Part shown: piece by piece, positions 1 through 7,086 of the stretch
How positions within the stretch are numbered: the stretch's first letter is position 1
Layout of the letters: every line of letters starts with the position of its first letter
NCBI GenBank assembly: GCA_030834165.1
Contig: JAURFU010000020.1
Span: 1 to 35,321, forward strand
Direction: 5' to 3'
From: Verrucomicrobiota bacterium
Lineage (GTDB): Bacteria > Verrucomicrobiota > Verrucomicrobiia > Opitutales > UBA953
DNA length: 35,321 bases
Translations under genes and position numbers: made by a program
The notes under the pieces: model-generated
Seen by the model: only the letters and a program-made list of their open reading frames with translations
Told to the model about the DNA's origin: nothing
The model's database searches: none

Positions 1-670
1 AGCCGCCGATCTCGCCGATCATCATGATCGCGTGCGTCTCGGGATCGGCCTCGAACTCGGCGAGGCAGTCGATGAAGTTCGTGCCCGGCACGGGGTCGCC
101 GCCGATGCCGACGCAGGTCGACTGGCCCTTGCCGCGGCAGGTGAGCTGCCAGACGGCCTCATAGGTCAGGGTGCCGGAGCGAGAGACCACGCCGACGTTG
201 CCGCGCTTGTGGATGTAGCCCGGAGCGATGCCGATGCGGCAGCCGCCGGAGGACTTGTCGCCGCGACCAGGGGTCACGAGACCGGGGCAGTTCGGGCCGA
301 TGAGACGGGTGCGACGGCCGGCCATGGCGCGCTTGGCGCGGACCATGTCACGTACCGGGATGCCTTCCGTGATGGCCACGGCGAGGTCGAGGTCGGCGTC
401 GAAGCACTCCAGGATGGCGTCGGCCGCGAAGGGCGGGGGGACGAAGATCGCGGAGACCGTGGCGCCGGTCTGCTTGGCGGCTTCGGCGACGGTGTTGAAG
501 ATCGGGACCTTCTTGCCGGCGTGTTCGAAGACCTGGCCGCCTTTGCCCGGGGTGACGCCGGCGACGACCTGCGAGCCGTAGTCGAGCGACAGGCGGGCGT
601 GGCGCGCGCCGAAATCGCCGGTGATGCCCTGCACGAGGACGCGGGTGTCTTCTTTGACGAGGATGGACAT
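1..670 (-). CDS. sucD: Succinyl-CoA ligase (ADP/GDP-forming) alpha subunit, 3' end missing
   Basis: This is the CoA-binding subunit of succinyl-CoA synthetase, the TCA-cycle step that makes ATP or GTP from succinyl-CoA. About 223 of the usual ~290 residues are inside the window. The product starts [15 protein letters not shown], and the Rossmann-type CoA-binding half (GVTPGKGG, then [16 protein letters not shown] and [12 protein letters not shown]) is followed by the start of the ligase half ([19 protein letters not shown]). The phosphorylated histidine motif lies beyond the left edge, so catalytic integrity cannot be judged. The gene sits 19 bases after sucC on the same strand, as expected for a co-translated two-subunit enzyme. 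The ATG is preceded by a pyrimidine-rich leader with no Shine-Dalgarno motif. Confidence 0.96.
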   Translation of the reverse strand, partial: MSILVKEDTRVLVQGITGDFGARHARLSLDYGSQVVAGVTPGKGGQVFEHAGKKVPIFNTVAEAAKQTGATVSAIFVPPPFAADAILECFDADLDLAVAITEGIPVRDMVRAKRAMAGRRTRLIGPNCPGLVTPGRGDKSSGGCRIGIAPGYIHKRGNVGVVSRSGTLTYEAVWQLTCRGKGQSTCVGIGGDPVPGTNFIDCLAEFEADPETHAIMMIGEIGG

Positions 671-689
671 GAGAGTGAGCGGTGAGGGG

Positions 690-1901
690 TTACTTGTTGT
701 TGACCAGCTTCACGATCTTCTGGGCCGCGTCGGCCATCGAATCGCCCGACACGATGGTCAGGCCCGAAGCGGCGAGGGTGGCCTTGCCGGCTTCGACGTT
801 GTTGCCTTCGAGGCGCACCACGAGGGGGAGTTTCAGGCCGGTTTCCTTGACCGCCTCGATGATGCCGGTGGCGATCACGTTGCAGTCCATGATGCCGCCG
901 AAGATGTTCACCAGGATGCCCTTCACGTTGGCGTCGCCCAGGATGATCTTGAAGGCCGCCGTCACCTGATCCTTGGTCGCGCCGCCGCCGACGTCGAGGA
1001 AGTTGGCCGGGCTGCCGCCGAAGTGCTGGATGATGTCCATCGTGGACATCGCGAGGCCGGCGCCGTTGACGAGGCAGGCGATGTTGCCGTCGAGGGCGAT
1101 GTAGGAGAGGCCGTATTTCGAGGCCTCGATCTCCTTGGCGTCTTCCTCGTTGAGGTCGCGGAGGGCGACGACGTCAGGGTGGCGGAAGAGGGCGTTGTCG
1201 TCGAACGACACCTTGGCGTCGAGGGCGAGGAGCTTGCCTTCCTTGGTCACGAGGAGCGGGTTGACTTCGACCATCGCGCAATCCTTCTCCCAGTAGAACT
1301 GGTAGAGCTTCGTGACGAGGGTGACGCACTGCTTGAAGAGGTCACCGGAGAAGCCGAGCGAGAAGGCGATCTGGCGGGCCTGGAAGGCCTGGAGGCCCAC
1401 GGCGGGGTCGACCTGCACCTTGAAGATCTTCTCCGGGGTGTGGTGGGCGACGTGTTCGATCTCCATGCCGCCTTCGGTCGAGGCGACGATGACCGGGAAG
1501 GAGGTCGCGCGGTCGAGGAGGATGGCGAGGTAGTACTCGTCGTCGCGGCCGTCGGGGCGCTTGCCTAGGTTGGCGGCCTCGGTGAAGTAGATGGTCTGGA
1601 CCTTGCGGCCTTCGGCCCCGGTCTGGGCGGTCACGAGGGTGTTGCCGAGCATCGCCTTGGCGTTCTCGAGGGCCTTCTCCTTGGTCGGCGAGAATTTCAC
1701 GCCGCCTTTGAAGCCGTCGGTGAACGTGCCTTTGCCGCGGCCGCCGGCGTGGATCTGGGACTTCACCATGATGCCGCCGGTGACGTCGATCTTGGCGAGG
1801 GCGCCTTCGAACTCGGCGGCGGATCTGACCGCCACGCCCTTGGGCACGGCGACGCCGAACTGGGCGAAGAGTTCCTTGGCCTGGTACTCGTGGATATTCA
1901 T
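690..1901 (-). CDS. sucC: Succinyl-CoA ligase beta subunit
   Basis: The nucleotide-binding subunit of succinyl-CoA synthetase, 403 residues, close to the family length. It opens with the typical [16 protein letters not shown], continues with an ATP-grasp fold ([12 protein letters not shown] near residue 48, MVEVNPL near 213), and ends with the flavodoxin-like domain carrying [13 protein letters not shown] around residue 325-335, which contacts the alpha-subunit active site. It lies between frr and sucD, with a 19-base gap to frr and 19 bases to sucD, so the four genes pyrH-frr-sucC-sucD probably form one transcript. Which nucleotide it prefers (ATP or GTP) cannot be told from these motifs. 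Confidence 0.97.
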   Translation of the reverse strand: MNIHEYQAKELFAQFGVAVPKGVAVRSAAEFEGALAKIDVTGGIMVKSQIHAGGRGKGTFTDGFKGGVKFSPTKEKALENAKAMLGNTLVTAQTGAEGRKVQTIYFTEAANLGKRPDGRDDEYYLAILLDRATSFPVIVASTEGGMEIEHVAHHTPEKIFKVQVDPAVGLQAFQARQIAFSLGFSGDLFKQCVTLVTKLYQFYWEKDCAMVEVNPLLVTKEGKLLALDAKVSFDDNALFRHPDVVALRDLNEEDAKEIEASKYGLSYIALDGNIACLVNGAGLAMSTMDIIQHFGGSPANFLDVGGGATKDQVTAAFKIILGDANVKGILVNIFGGIMDCNVIATGIIEAVKETGLKLPLVVRLEGNNVEAGKATLAASGLTIVSGDSMADAAQKIVKLVNNK

Positions 1902-1920
1902 GGAAACGGGGGGGTGCGGA

Positions 1921-2484
1921 TTAACCCTTCAGCTCGGCTTCCTTGGCCTTGAGGTTCTTCTCGATGTCGGCCGTGAACTTGTCGGTGTGCGTCTGGATCT
2001 CCTTCTCGGAGCGCTTCAGCTCGTCGTCGGTGACGAGCTTGTCCTTGTTGCCTTTCTTGAGGAGTTCGAGGGCGTCGCGACGGGCGTTGCGGACGCGGAC
2101 CTTGCCTTCTTCGGCCATCTGGGTGGCGCGCTTGGCCAGTTCGAGGCGGCGTTCACCGGAGAGGGAGGGGACGGGGCAGCGCATGAAGTTGCCCTGCGGG
2201 ACGGGATTGATGCCGAGGTTGGCGGCCATGATCGCCTTGCGGATGTCGTCCATCACGGCCTTGTCGAAGGGCTGGACCACGATCGTCTGGGCGTCCGGCG
2301 TGGTGATCGCGGCCATGTCCTTGAGGCGCTGCGTCATGCCGTAGGCTTCGACGTGGACCTGGACGTTCTCGATCATGAGGGGCGAGGCCTTGCCGGTATG
2401 CAGCGTGGCGAACTCGTGGGAAGTGTGGTCGACCGCCTTCTTCATGGCGTTGGCGCCGTCGGCGATGATTTTCTTGAGGTCCAT
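1921..2484 (-). CDS. frr: Ribosome recycling factor
   Basis: RRF of 187 residues (the family is about 185). With EF-G it splits post-termination ribosomes. The start [10 protein letters not shown] matches the family N-terminus; longer in-frame extensions upstream run into the pyrH coding region in another frame and were not used. Family landmarks are [21 protein letters not shown] around residues 29-49, the IVVQPFD segment near 68-74, [21 protein letters not shown] around 93-112, and the C-terminal helical stem with [14 protein letters not shown] near 131-144. It follows pyrH by 32 bases, the classical pyrH-frr order. No Shine-Dalgarno motif is seen before the ATG (the leader is C-rich). Confidence 0.97.
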   Translation of the reverse strand: MDLKKIIADGANAMKKAVDHTSHEFATLHTGKASPLMIENVQVHVEAYGMTQRLKDMAAITTPDAQTIVVQPFDKAVMDDIRKAIMAANLGINPVPQGNFMRCPVPSLSGERRLELAKRATQMAEEGKVRVRNARRDALELLKKGNKDKLVTDDELKRSEKEIQTHTDKFTADIEKNLKAKEAELKG

Positions 2485-2516
2485 GGGATAGGGTAGGGTG
2501 GGTTGTTGTTGGAAAA

Positions 2517-3251
2517 TCAGGCGACGAGCGTGCCGATGCGCTGGCCGAGGACGGCCTTCTTCACGGCGCCCTTCTCGGACATCGAGAGCACGATGATCGG
2601 GAGCTTGTTGGCTTCGCAGAGCGAGAAGGCCTCGGCGTCCATCACGCCGAGGCGCTTCTGGAGGGCTTCGGCGTGGGAGACGCGGTCGTAGCGCTTGGCG
2701 TCCTTGTGCTTCATCGGGTCCTTGTCGTAGATCCCATCGACCTTGGTGGCCTTGAGGATGGCGTCGGCGCCGATCTCGTTGGCGCGGAGGGCGGCGGCGT
2801 AGTCGGTCGTGCAGTACGGGTTGCCCGTGCCGGCGACGAAGATCACGATGCGGCCGCGCTCGAGGTGGCGGGTGGCGCGGCGCTGGATGAAGGGTTCGGC
2901 GATGCGGTCCATCGGGATGGCGGTCATCACGCGGCACTCGAGGCCGGCCTTTTCGAGGCGGTCCATGAGCGCGAGCCCGTTGATGACGGTGGCGAGCATG
3001 CCCATGTTGTCGCCGGTCGTGCGGTCGGTGCCGTTGGCGCGCGCCCCGGCGAGGCCGCGGAAGATGTTGCCGCCGCCGACGACGACCGCGACCTGGGTCC
3101 CGACCTTCTGGATCGAGCGCAGTTCCTCGGCGAGGCGGTCGAGCACGGTGCTGTCGATGGATTCGCCGGTCGCGTCGTTGCGGAGGGCTTCGCCGCTGAT
3201 CTTGAGCACGATCCGACGATACTTCGGCTTCTGGGAGGCGGAGGCGGGCAT
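2517..3251 (-). CDS. pyrH: UMP kinase (uridylate kinase)
   Basis: A bacterial hexameric UMP kinase of the amino-acid-kinase fold, converting UMP to UDP with ATP. At 244 residues it has normal length. Visible motifs are KISGE at residues 17-21, VVGGGNIFRG around 58-66 and GTGNPYCTTD at 141-150, where many homologues have a phenylalanine pair instead of Tyr-Cys. The C-terminal part shows TKVDGIYDKDP, typical of the ATP-binding region. It is the first gene of the pyrH-frr-sucC-sucD block. The tsf gene often found upstream is not there; a tRNA gene on the other strand is. A TTGACG at 3281-3286 (minus) could be a -35, but no good -10 is seen. Confidence 0.97.
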   Translation of the reverse strand: MPASASQKPKYRRIVLKISGEALRNDATGESIDSTVLDRLAEELRSIQKVGTQVAVVVGGGNIFRGLAGARANGTDRTTGDNMGMLATVINGLALMDRLEKAGLECRVMTAIPMDRIAEPFIQRRATRHLERGRIVIFVAGTGNPYCTTDYAAALRANEIGADAILKATKVDGIYDKDPMKHKDAKRYDRVSHAEALQKRLGVMDAEAFSLCEANKLPIIVLSMSEKGAVKKAVLGQRIGTLVA

Positions 3252-3303
3252 ACAGGGGAAATGAGCCAGACCTACCCCAGCGTCAACCCCGCCTTGGTCT
3301 CGC

Positions 3304-3331
3304 TTGACTCCGACCCCTGACTCGCTGTTCA
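3304..3331 (+). promoter_or_regulatory. Candidate promoter for tRNA-Gln
   Basis: TTGACT at 3304-3309 resembles a -35 box and lies about 40 bases before the tRNA. The expected -10 position (about 3326-3331, TGTTCA) matches the consensus poorly. This is suggestive placement only. Confidence 0.25.
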
Positions 3332-3343
3332 GTCGGGACGCGC

Positions 3344-3414
3344 AGACCCGTGGTGTAACGGTAGCACAAATGATTTTGGTTCATTTTGTCGGGGTTCGAA
3401 TCCCTGCGGGTCTA
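3344..3414 (+). tRNA. tRNA-Gln (anticodon UUG)
   Basis: A complete cloverleaf can be drawn. The acceptor stem is AGACCCG (3344-3350) with CGGGTCT (3407-3413). The D stem GTGT pairs with GCAC (3353-3356 with 3364-3367). The anticodon stem AATGA pairs with TCATT, enclosing loop TTTTGGT with anticodon TTG at 3376-3378. The T arm is CGGGG-TTCGAAT-CCCTG (3390-3406). The variable loop has four bases. The first acceptor pair is A-U and the discriminator base is A. The 3' CCA is not encoded and would be added after transcription. The identity rests on the anticodon. Confidence 0.95.
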
Positions 3415-3445
3415 CGCTCCTCCGGTCGCGGAAACGCACCAAAGA

Positions 3446-3469
3446 AGAACCCCGGCGTTCCGGGGTTCT
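3446..3469 (-). terminator. Intrinsic terminator of efp
   Basis: A perfect 10-bp stem (3446-3455 with 3460-3469) closes a four-base loop. Read on the minus strand it is followed by TTCTTCTTT, and it begins 23 bases beyond the efp stop codon, so it fits rho-independent termination of efp. On the plus strand no T-run follows, so it is less convincing for the tRNA. Confidence 0.75.
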
Positions 3470-3491
3470 CGAAGGGGGCTGTAAGGGCGGC

Positions 3492-4055
3492 TTAAGCGCG
3501 ACCGAGGTATTCCTTATTCTCGGTGCTGACCTTGATCTTCTCGCCCTGCTTGATGAAGAGCGGCACGTTGACCTGCAGGCCGTTCTCGCAGGTGACGGTC
3601 TTCTGGACGTTGCCGGCGGTGTCGCCCTTGACGGCGGGCGGGGCTTCCAGGACTTCGACGGTCACGGAGGGGGGCAGGTCGACGGTGACCGGCTTGTCTT
3701 CGACGAAGAGGACCATGTAGGAGGTTCCCGAGATCAGGAACTCCTTGGAGTCGGCGAGGGTGGTGGCCGAGATGTAATACTCTTCGTTGGTGTTGGTGTC
3801 GGCGAAGACGTAGCTGCCGTCGGCTTCGTAGGAGAATTCGAGGGACTTGATGCTGTTGTCGAAGACTTCGAAGCTGACTCCGATGCCGCAGCGGACCGGG
3901 ATCTTGGCGCCGGTCTTGATGGAGCGGAGTTCCATCTGGACGTAGGAGGCGTTGTTCGGGGGGGTGCGGACAAGGCACTCGAGAACGATGCAGAGCTCAC
4001 CATTGTAGCTCATGATGTTCTTCTTCTTGATGCGATTGACGGGTAGGGAGGCCAT
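3492..4055 (-). CDS. efp: Translation elongation factor P with an atypical loop tip
   Basis: EF-P helps ribosomes through polyproline stretches. The product is 187 residues from the ATG giving MASLPVNRIKK; a GTG 18 bases further upstream is possible but adds nothing conserved. All three OB/KOW-like domains are present: N-terminal YNGELCIVLE and MELRSIKTG, the central YVFADTNTNEEYYI region, and the C-terminal KGDTAGNVQKTVTCENGLQVNVPLF. KGDTA places it with EF-P rather than YeiP, although the end, EYLGRA, is YeiP-like. The notable point is the domain I loop, R30-TPPNNAS-Y38. The E. coli counterpart carries the modified Lys34; here Pro-Pro-Asn-Asn stands at the tip and no Lys or Arg is available. 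The loop also looks one residue longer. The gene is monocistronic, with a terminator downstream. Confidence 0.93.
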   Translation of the reverse strand: MASLPVNRIKKKNIMSYNGELCIVLECLVRTPPNNASYVQMELRSIKTGAKIPVRCGIGVSFEVFDNSIKSLEFSYEADGSYVFADTNTNEEYYISATTLADSKEFLISGTSYMVLFVEDKPVTVDLPPSVTVEVLEAPPAVKGDTAGNVQKTVTCENGLQVNVPLFIKQGEKIKVSTENKEYLGRA

Positions 4056-4069
4056 GGGAGTAAGGGCGG

Positions 4070-4098
4070 ACACAAGCGAAGCCCGCGGGAACGGTCAA
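4070..4098 (-). promoter_or_regulatory. Candidate efp promoter
   Basis: On the minus strand TTGACC (4093-4098) is followed, after 17 bases, by TTGTGT (4070-4075). The -35 is good and the -10 weak. The transcript would start about 10 bases before the chosen efp ATG. Confidence 0.25.
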
Positions 4099-4168
4099 GC
4101 CGGACTTACCCGGCCTGCCTGGGAGGGGCGGTCCGCTTGAAACCATGGCCTGGCCGGAGCCGGCCCGC

Positions 4169-4840
4169 TTATTCGACGGTGAAGAGCACCCCGCCGATCT
4201 GGTTGATCTTGATGGTCGGGGCCGTCGTGCCGGTCGTCGTGCCTGCCTTGGCCGCGTTGGACCCTTCCACGGAAGCTCCGTCCGCGGCTTCGATCTCAAA
4301 GCCGGTGTAAAGGGTCACGAGGCTGTTGTAGAGCCTGAGAAGTTCGGCTTTCGAGGAGACGGTCATCTCGACGGTCTTGGCGTGCGTGGTGGTCGGGTAG
4401 GTCTTCACCACGATGTCTCCGGTGGTGCCGGAGATCATGTTGTTCACCTTGGATTCGACGGCCGCGAGCTGGCCGGGGATCGGCAGGCGGGAAGCCTGGG
4501 CCGGATCGAGGCCGCGGTTCTGGGAGTTCGCTTCGCTGGCGCGGTTGACACGGTTGGCGACGTCGTCGGTGCCGGGCGGACGGGCGGAATAAAGGCGGAG
4601 CTGCTGGTTGGAGTCCCGCATGTCGATGACGACCTCGGCGACGATGAAGGACCCCGTGGTGTATTCTTGGAACGAGATCGAGAGGATGGCGTCCGCGCGG
4701 CCGTAGAAGGCCATGTCCGTGCGCGCGATCTTGATCCCGAAGATGCCTTGGTTGCGGATGGCCTTCTTGGTCATCGTGAGGGCATCGGCCTGCGGGGCGA
4801 GGGCCAGGGCGGCGAGCAAGGCTAGGGCGAGGGGTCTCAT
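4169..4840 (-). CDS. Secreted protein of unknown function
   Basis: I do not recognise the family. The 223-residue product begins with a clear signal peptide (a leucine/alanine-rich core within residues 1-20, ending near QADA). The mature part has a mixed alpha/beta look, with TDMAFYGRADAILSI around residues 41-55, a polar Asn/Gln/Arg-rich stretch around 90-115, and a Thr/Gly-rich linker near 195-206 before a short hydrophobic C-terminus. No catalytic motif is apparent. The gene is divergent from the ABC transporter gene at 4888 and shares a 47-base spacer holding a palindrome, which hints at joint regulation. A short GC-rich hairpin (4152-4165) lies just beyond the stop codon but has no T-run. 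Confidence 0.75.
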   Translation of the reverse strand: MRPLALALLAALALAPQADALTMTKKAIRNQGIFGIKIARTDMAFYGRADAILSISFQEYTTGSFIVAEVVIDMRDSNQQLRLYSARPPGTDDVANRVNRASEANSQNRGLDPAQASRLPIPGQLAAVESKVNNMISGTTGDIVVKTYPTTTHAKTVEMTVSSKAELLRLYNSLVTLYTGFEIEAADGASVEGSNAAKAGTTTGTTAPTIKINQIGGVLFTVE

Positions 4841-4849
4841 GGGGATAAT

Positions 4850-4868
4850 CCTTTACGCTGCGTAAGGG
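4850..4868. promoter_or_regulatory. Palindrome in a divergent spacer, candidate operator
   Basis: A perfect inverted repeat TTACGC-T-GCGTAA (4853-4865) extends through one G-T mismatch to CC/GG on both sides. It fills the centre of the 47-base gap between two divergent start codons (4840 minus, 4888 plus). The placement suits a dimeric repressor acting on both genes. No regulator gene is adjacent. Confidence 0.45.
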
Positions 4869-4887
4869 GGAGGCAAGACTGCAACCG

Positions 4888-6585
4888 ATGCTGAGCTGCG
4901 AGAACCTCACCGTGCGGGCGGGTGCCGACGGTCCCGTCATCCTGGACGGCGCCAACGCCCGCTTCCTTCCGCGCGGCCTCAACGCCGTCATTGGTCCTTC
5001 CGGCTGCGGCAAGACCACCCTGATGAAGGCCATCCTCGGCATCCTCCCTTCGACGGGCGAGGCCAGCCTCGCCGGCCAGCGCATCACCTGCACCGAAGAC
5101 CTCATCGGTAAGGTCGGTTTCGCCCCCCAGTTCACCGCCGCCCAGGCGCAGCTGACCGTCGCGGAATCCCTGGGGTATGCCCTCGAACTGGCGGTGCCTG
5201 ACGCCGCGGAGCGGGTCCGTCGCCTCGAGGCCGTGCTCGGCGTCACCGGCATGTCGCCGCATCGCGACAAGCGCGTCTCGGCCCTTTCCGGCGGCCAGCT
5301 CCGTCGTCTCTCCCTCGGCCTGGAACTCACCCTCGACCCGGCCTGCATGGTCTGCGACGAGGTCACCTCGGGCTTGGATCCGCAGTCCGAGGACCAGATC
5401 CTGGCGCTCCTGCGCAATCTCGCGGAGTCTCACCATAAGAGCTTCGTCTGCATCATCCATAATCTCGGCAAGCTGAACCAGTTCGATTGGGTCACGGTCG
5501 TCTATCAGGGCGACGTGGTCTTCCAGGGCTCGCCCGACGAGCTGCTGGGTTACTTCGGGATCCCGGATGGTCTCCGTCTCTATGAGGTGCTCAACGCCTC
5601 CGACCTGGCGACCTGGCGCGACCGTTGGGCGATCCATCAGGCCGAGCATCCGGAAGCCTACGCCGCCGCCGTGGCCAAGGTCGGCGCGCCCGCCGAGGTC
5701 GAGCCGCTGCCCGAGCCCGTCGTCCCCGGCGGCGTCTCGCAGTTCACGACGCTGCTCTCGCGCCGGTTGAAGCTCTTTTTCCGCGACACCGGTTACCTCG
5801 GGCTCACGCTTGCCATCACCTTCGGCTTCCCGCTGCTGGTGATCATCTTCAACCTCGAGGGGTCGTGGGACGTCCTCAAGATCCCCATGGACCGCAACAC
5901 CGCTTCGATGGAAGAGGTGAAGCAGGCCTTGAACGTCCAGATGGCCAACGCCCAGCTGGCCGGTCTCGCCGCCGGCCTGGTGATGTTCCAGGTGATCCTG
6001 CTCACCCTCATGGGCGCCAACAACGGCGGCCGTGAGATCTCCGCCGAGCGCGTGCTCTACGAGAAGGAGCGCATGACCGGGCTTCGTCCGTGGGCCTATG
6101 CGTTCTCGAAGATCACCTTCGTTTCGCTCATCGCCGTCGCCCAGGGCGCCTGGATGTGCTTTTTCGTGAAATTGATCTGCAACTTCCCCGGCCCGTGGGC
6201 CGAGCAGATGGCGATCCTGGCCGGCAGCTGCGTCTCGATGTCGGTCGTCTGCCTGGGTTTCTCGGCCATGCTGACCTCGCCGGAGAAGTCGTCCCTCCTG
6301 TCGATCTACCTGGTCGGCTTCCAACTGCCCCTCTCGGGCGTCGTCCTGGCCTTGCCGCCGGCCCTGACCTGGCTCTGCCGCCCGTTCATCAACGCCTACT
6401 GGGGCTGGTCCGGCTACATGAAGTCCATGCTCGGGCTGCCTTTATATGATGCTTATACCGCGAGCATGCCCAACCAGAGCGCCTACGTGGCCAGCACGCC
6501 CGAGGGCCTGGCGGTGCTCCTGATCCAAGGGCTGTTCGGCATCTGCCTGGTCGTCTTCGGGTGCCAGCAGAAGCGCTGGAGCTGA
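4888..6585 (+). CDS. ABCG-like ABC transporter, ATPase fused to ABC-2 permease
   Basis: A half-transporter of 565 residues with the nucleotide-binding domain first and the membrane domain second, the ABCG/White arrangement. Visible ATPase motifs are Walker A GPSGCGKTT (36-44), Q-loop Gln81, signature LSGGQ (133-137), Walker B ending in Asp157-Glu158, and switch His191; all look functional. A linker around 240-285 leads to an ABC-2 type membrane domain with about six hydrophobic segments, including FGFPLLVIIF near 312, AGLVMFQVILLTLMG near 363, and a final segment near the C-terminus. NGGREISAERVLYEKERMTGL around 380 matches the intracellular loop typical of the family. The substrate cannot be predicted. 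It is probably dimeric and in the inner membrane. Two genes for membrane or secreted proteins follow on the same strand. Confidence 0.9.
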   Translation: MLSCENLTVRAGADGPVILDGANARFLPRGLNAVIGPSGCGKTTLMKAILGILPSTGEASLAGQRITCTEDLIGKVGFAPQFTAAQAQLTVAESLGYALELAVPDAAERVRRLEAVLGVTGMSPHRDKRVSALSGGQLRRLSLGLELTLDPACMVCDEVTSGLDPQSEDQILALLRNLAESHHKSFVCIIHNLGKLNQFDWVTVVYQGDVVFQGSPDELLGYFGIPDGLRLYEVLNASDLATWRDRWAIHQAEHPEAYAAAVAKVGAPAEVEPLPEPVVPGGVSQFTTLLSRRLKLFFRDTGYLGLTLAITFGFPLLVIIFNLEGSWDVLKIPMDRNTASMEEVKQALNVQMANAQLAGLAAGLVMFQVILLTLMGANNGGREISAERVLYEKERMTGLRPWAYAFSKITFVSLIAVAQGAWMCFFVKLICNFPGPWAEQMAILAGSCVSMSVVCLGFSAMLTSPEKSSLLSIYLVGFQLPLSGVVLALPPALTWLCRPFINAYWGWSGYMKSMLGLPLYDAYTASMPNQSAYVASTPEGLAVLLIQGLFGICLVVFGCQQKRWS

Positions 6586-6688
6586 GCCGGCCGGCCGTCG
6601 GATTCACCTCAGGCGGGGAAATCGCTGGAACAAATCCCAAAGCGGGCTAGGCTGGAGGGGCAGTGTAGCCTGCGCCCCCTCTTCCCGC

Positions 6689-7075
6689 ATGTCCAAGATC
6701 AACCCCCTCTTCTTCGCCCTCGGCATCCCGGTCGTGGTCATCGTGATCCTGGTCGCGATCGTCGTCCCCCGCATGGGCGGCGGCGGCCGCTTCGCCGACC
6801 TCACGCCTTTCTCCGTCGAGACCTACCGTCGCGACTGGGCCACGCTCCAAGGCAACAGCTACCGCCTCGAGTGCCAGGTCGAGCAGCAGCTCGCCTTCGT
6901 CGAAGGCCGCGGCCGCGTCCTCGCCGTGAAGCCGATCGGCAAGGACCCCGTCGGCCGCATCCCGGTCTTCATCCCCGCCGGCTCCACCGACTCCTTCGAG
7001 GTCGGCCAGCGCTTCAAGTGCAAGCTGCGCGTCACCCGCGACCTCCTGGTCGTCGAAGCCCTCGAACGTTTCTGA
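6689..7075 (+). CDS. Small membrane-anchored protein of unknown function
   Basis: 128 residues, not recognised. One N-terminal membrane segment (about residues 7-28, rich in Ile and Val) is followed by a Gly-rich turn and a soluble domain of about 95 residues, presumably periplasmic, ending RDLLVVEALERF. The domain looks beta-rich (YRLECQVEQQLAF, GRVLAVKP, RIPVFIPAG, FKCKLRV) and could be a small OB- or barrel-like fold, but this is a guess. The 103-base spacer after the ABC transporter gene holds several short GC-rich inverted repeats (for example AGGCT at 6649-6653 with AGCCT at 6667-6671). The next gene follows after 11 bases, so these two are likely co-expressed. Confidence 0.75.
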   Translation: MSKINPLFFALGIPVVVIVILVAIVVPRMGGGGRFADLTPFSVETYRRDWATLQGNSYRLECQVEQQLAFVEGRGRVLAVKPIGKDPVGRIPVFIPAGSTDSFEVGQRFKCKLRVTRDLLVVEALERF

Positions 7076-7086
7076 CCCTCTCCGCC

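Noticed and set aside
3492-4055. Calling this gene yeiP rather than efp, because of the C-terminal GRA and odd loop
   Set aside because: KGDTA and the central domain motifs are those of EF-P; the loop is recorded as a finding instead.
4152-4165. A GC-rich hairpin behind the secreted protein gene as a terminator
   Set aside because: The stem is only five pairs and no T-run follows on the minus strand, so it was not listed as a feature.
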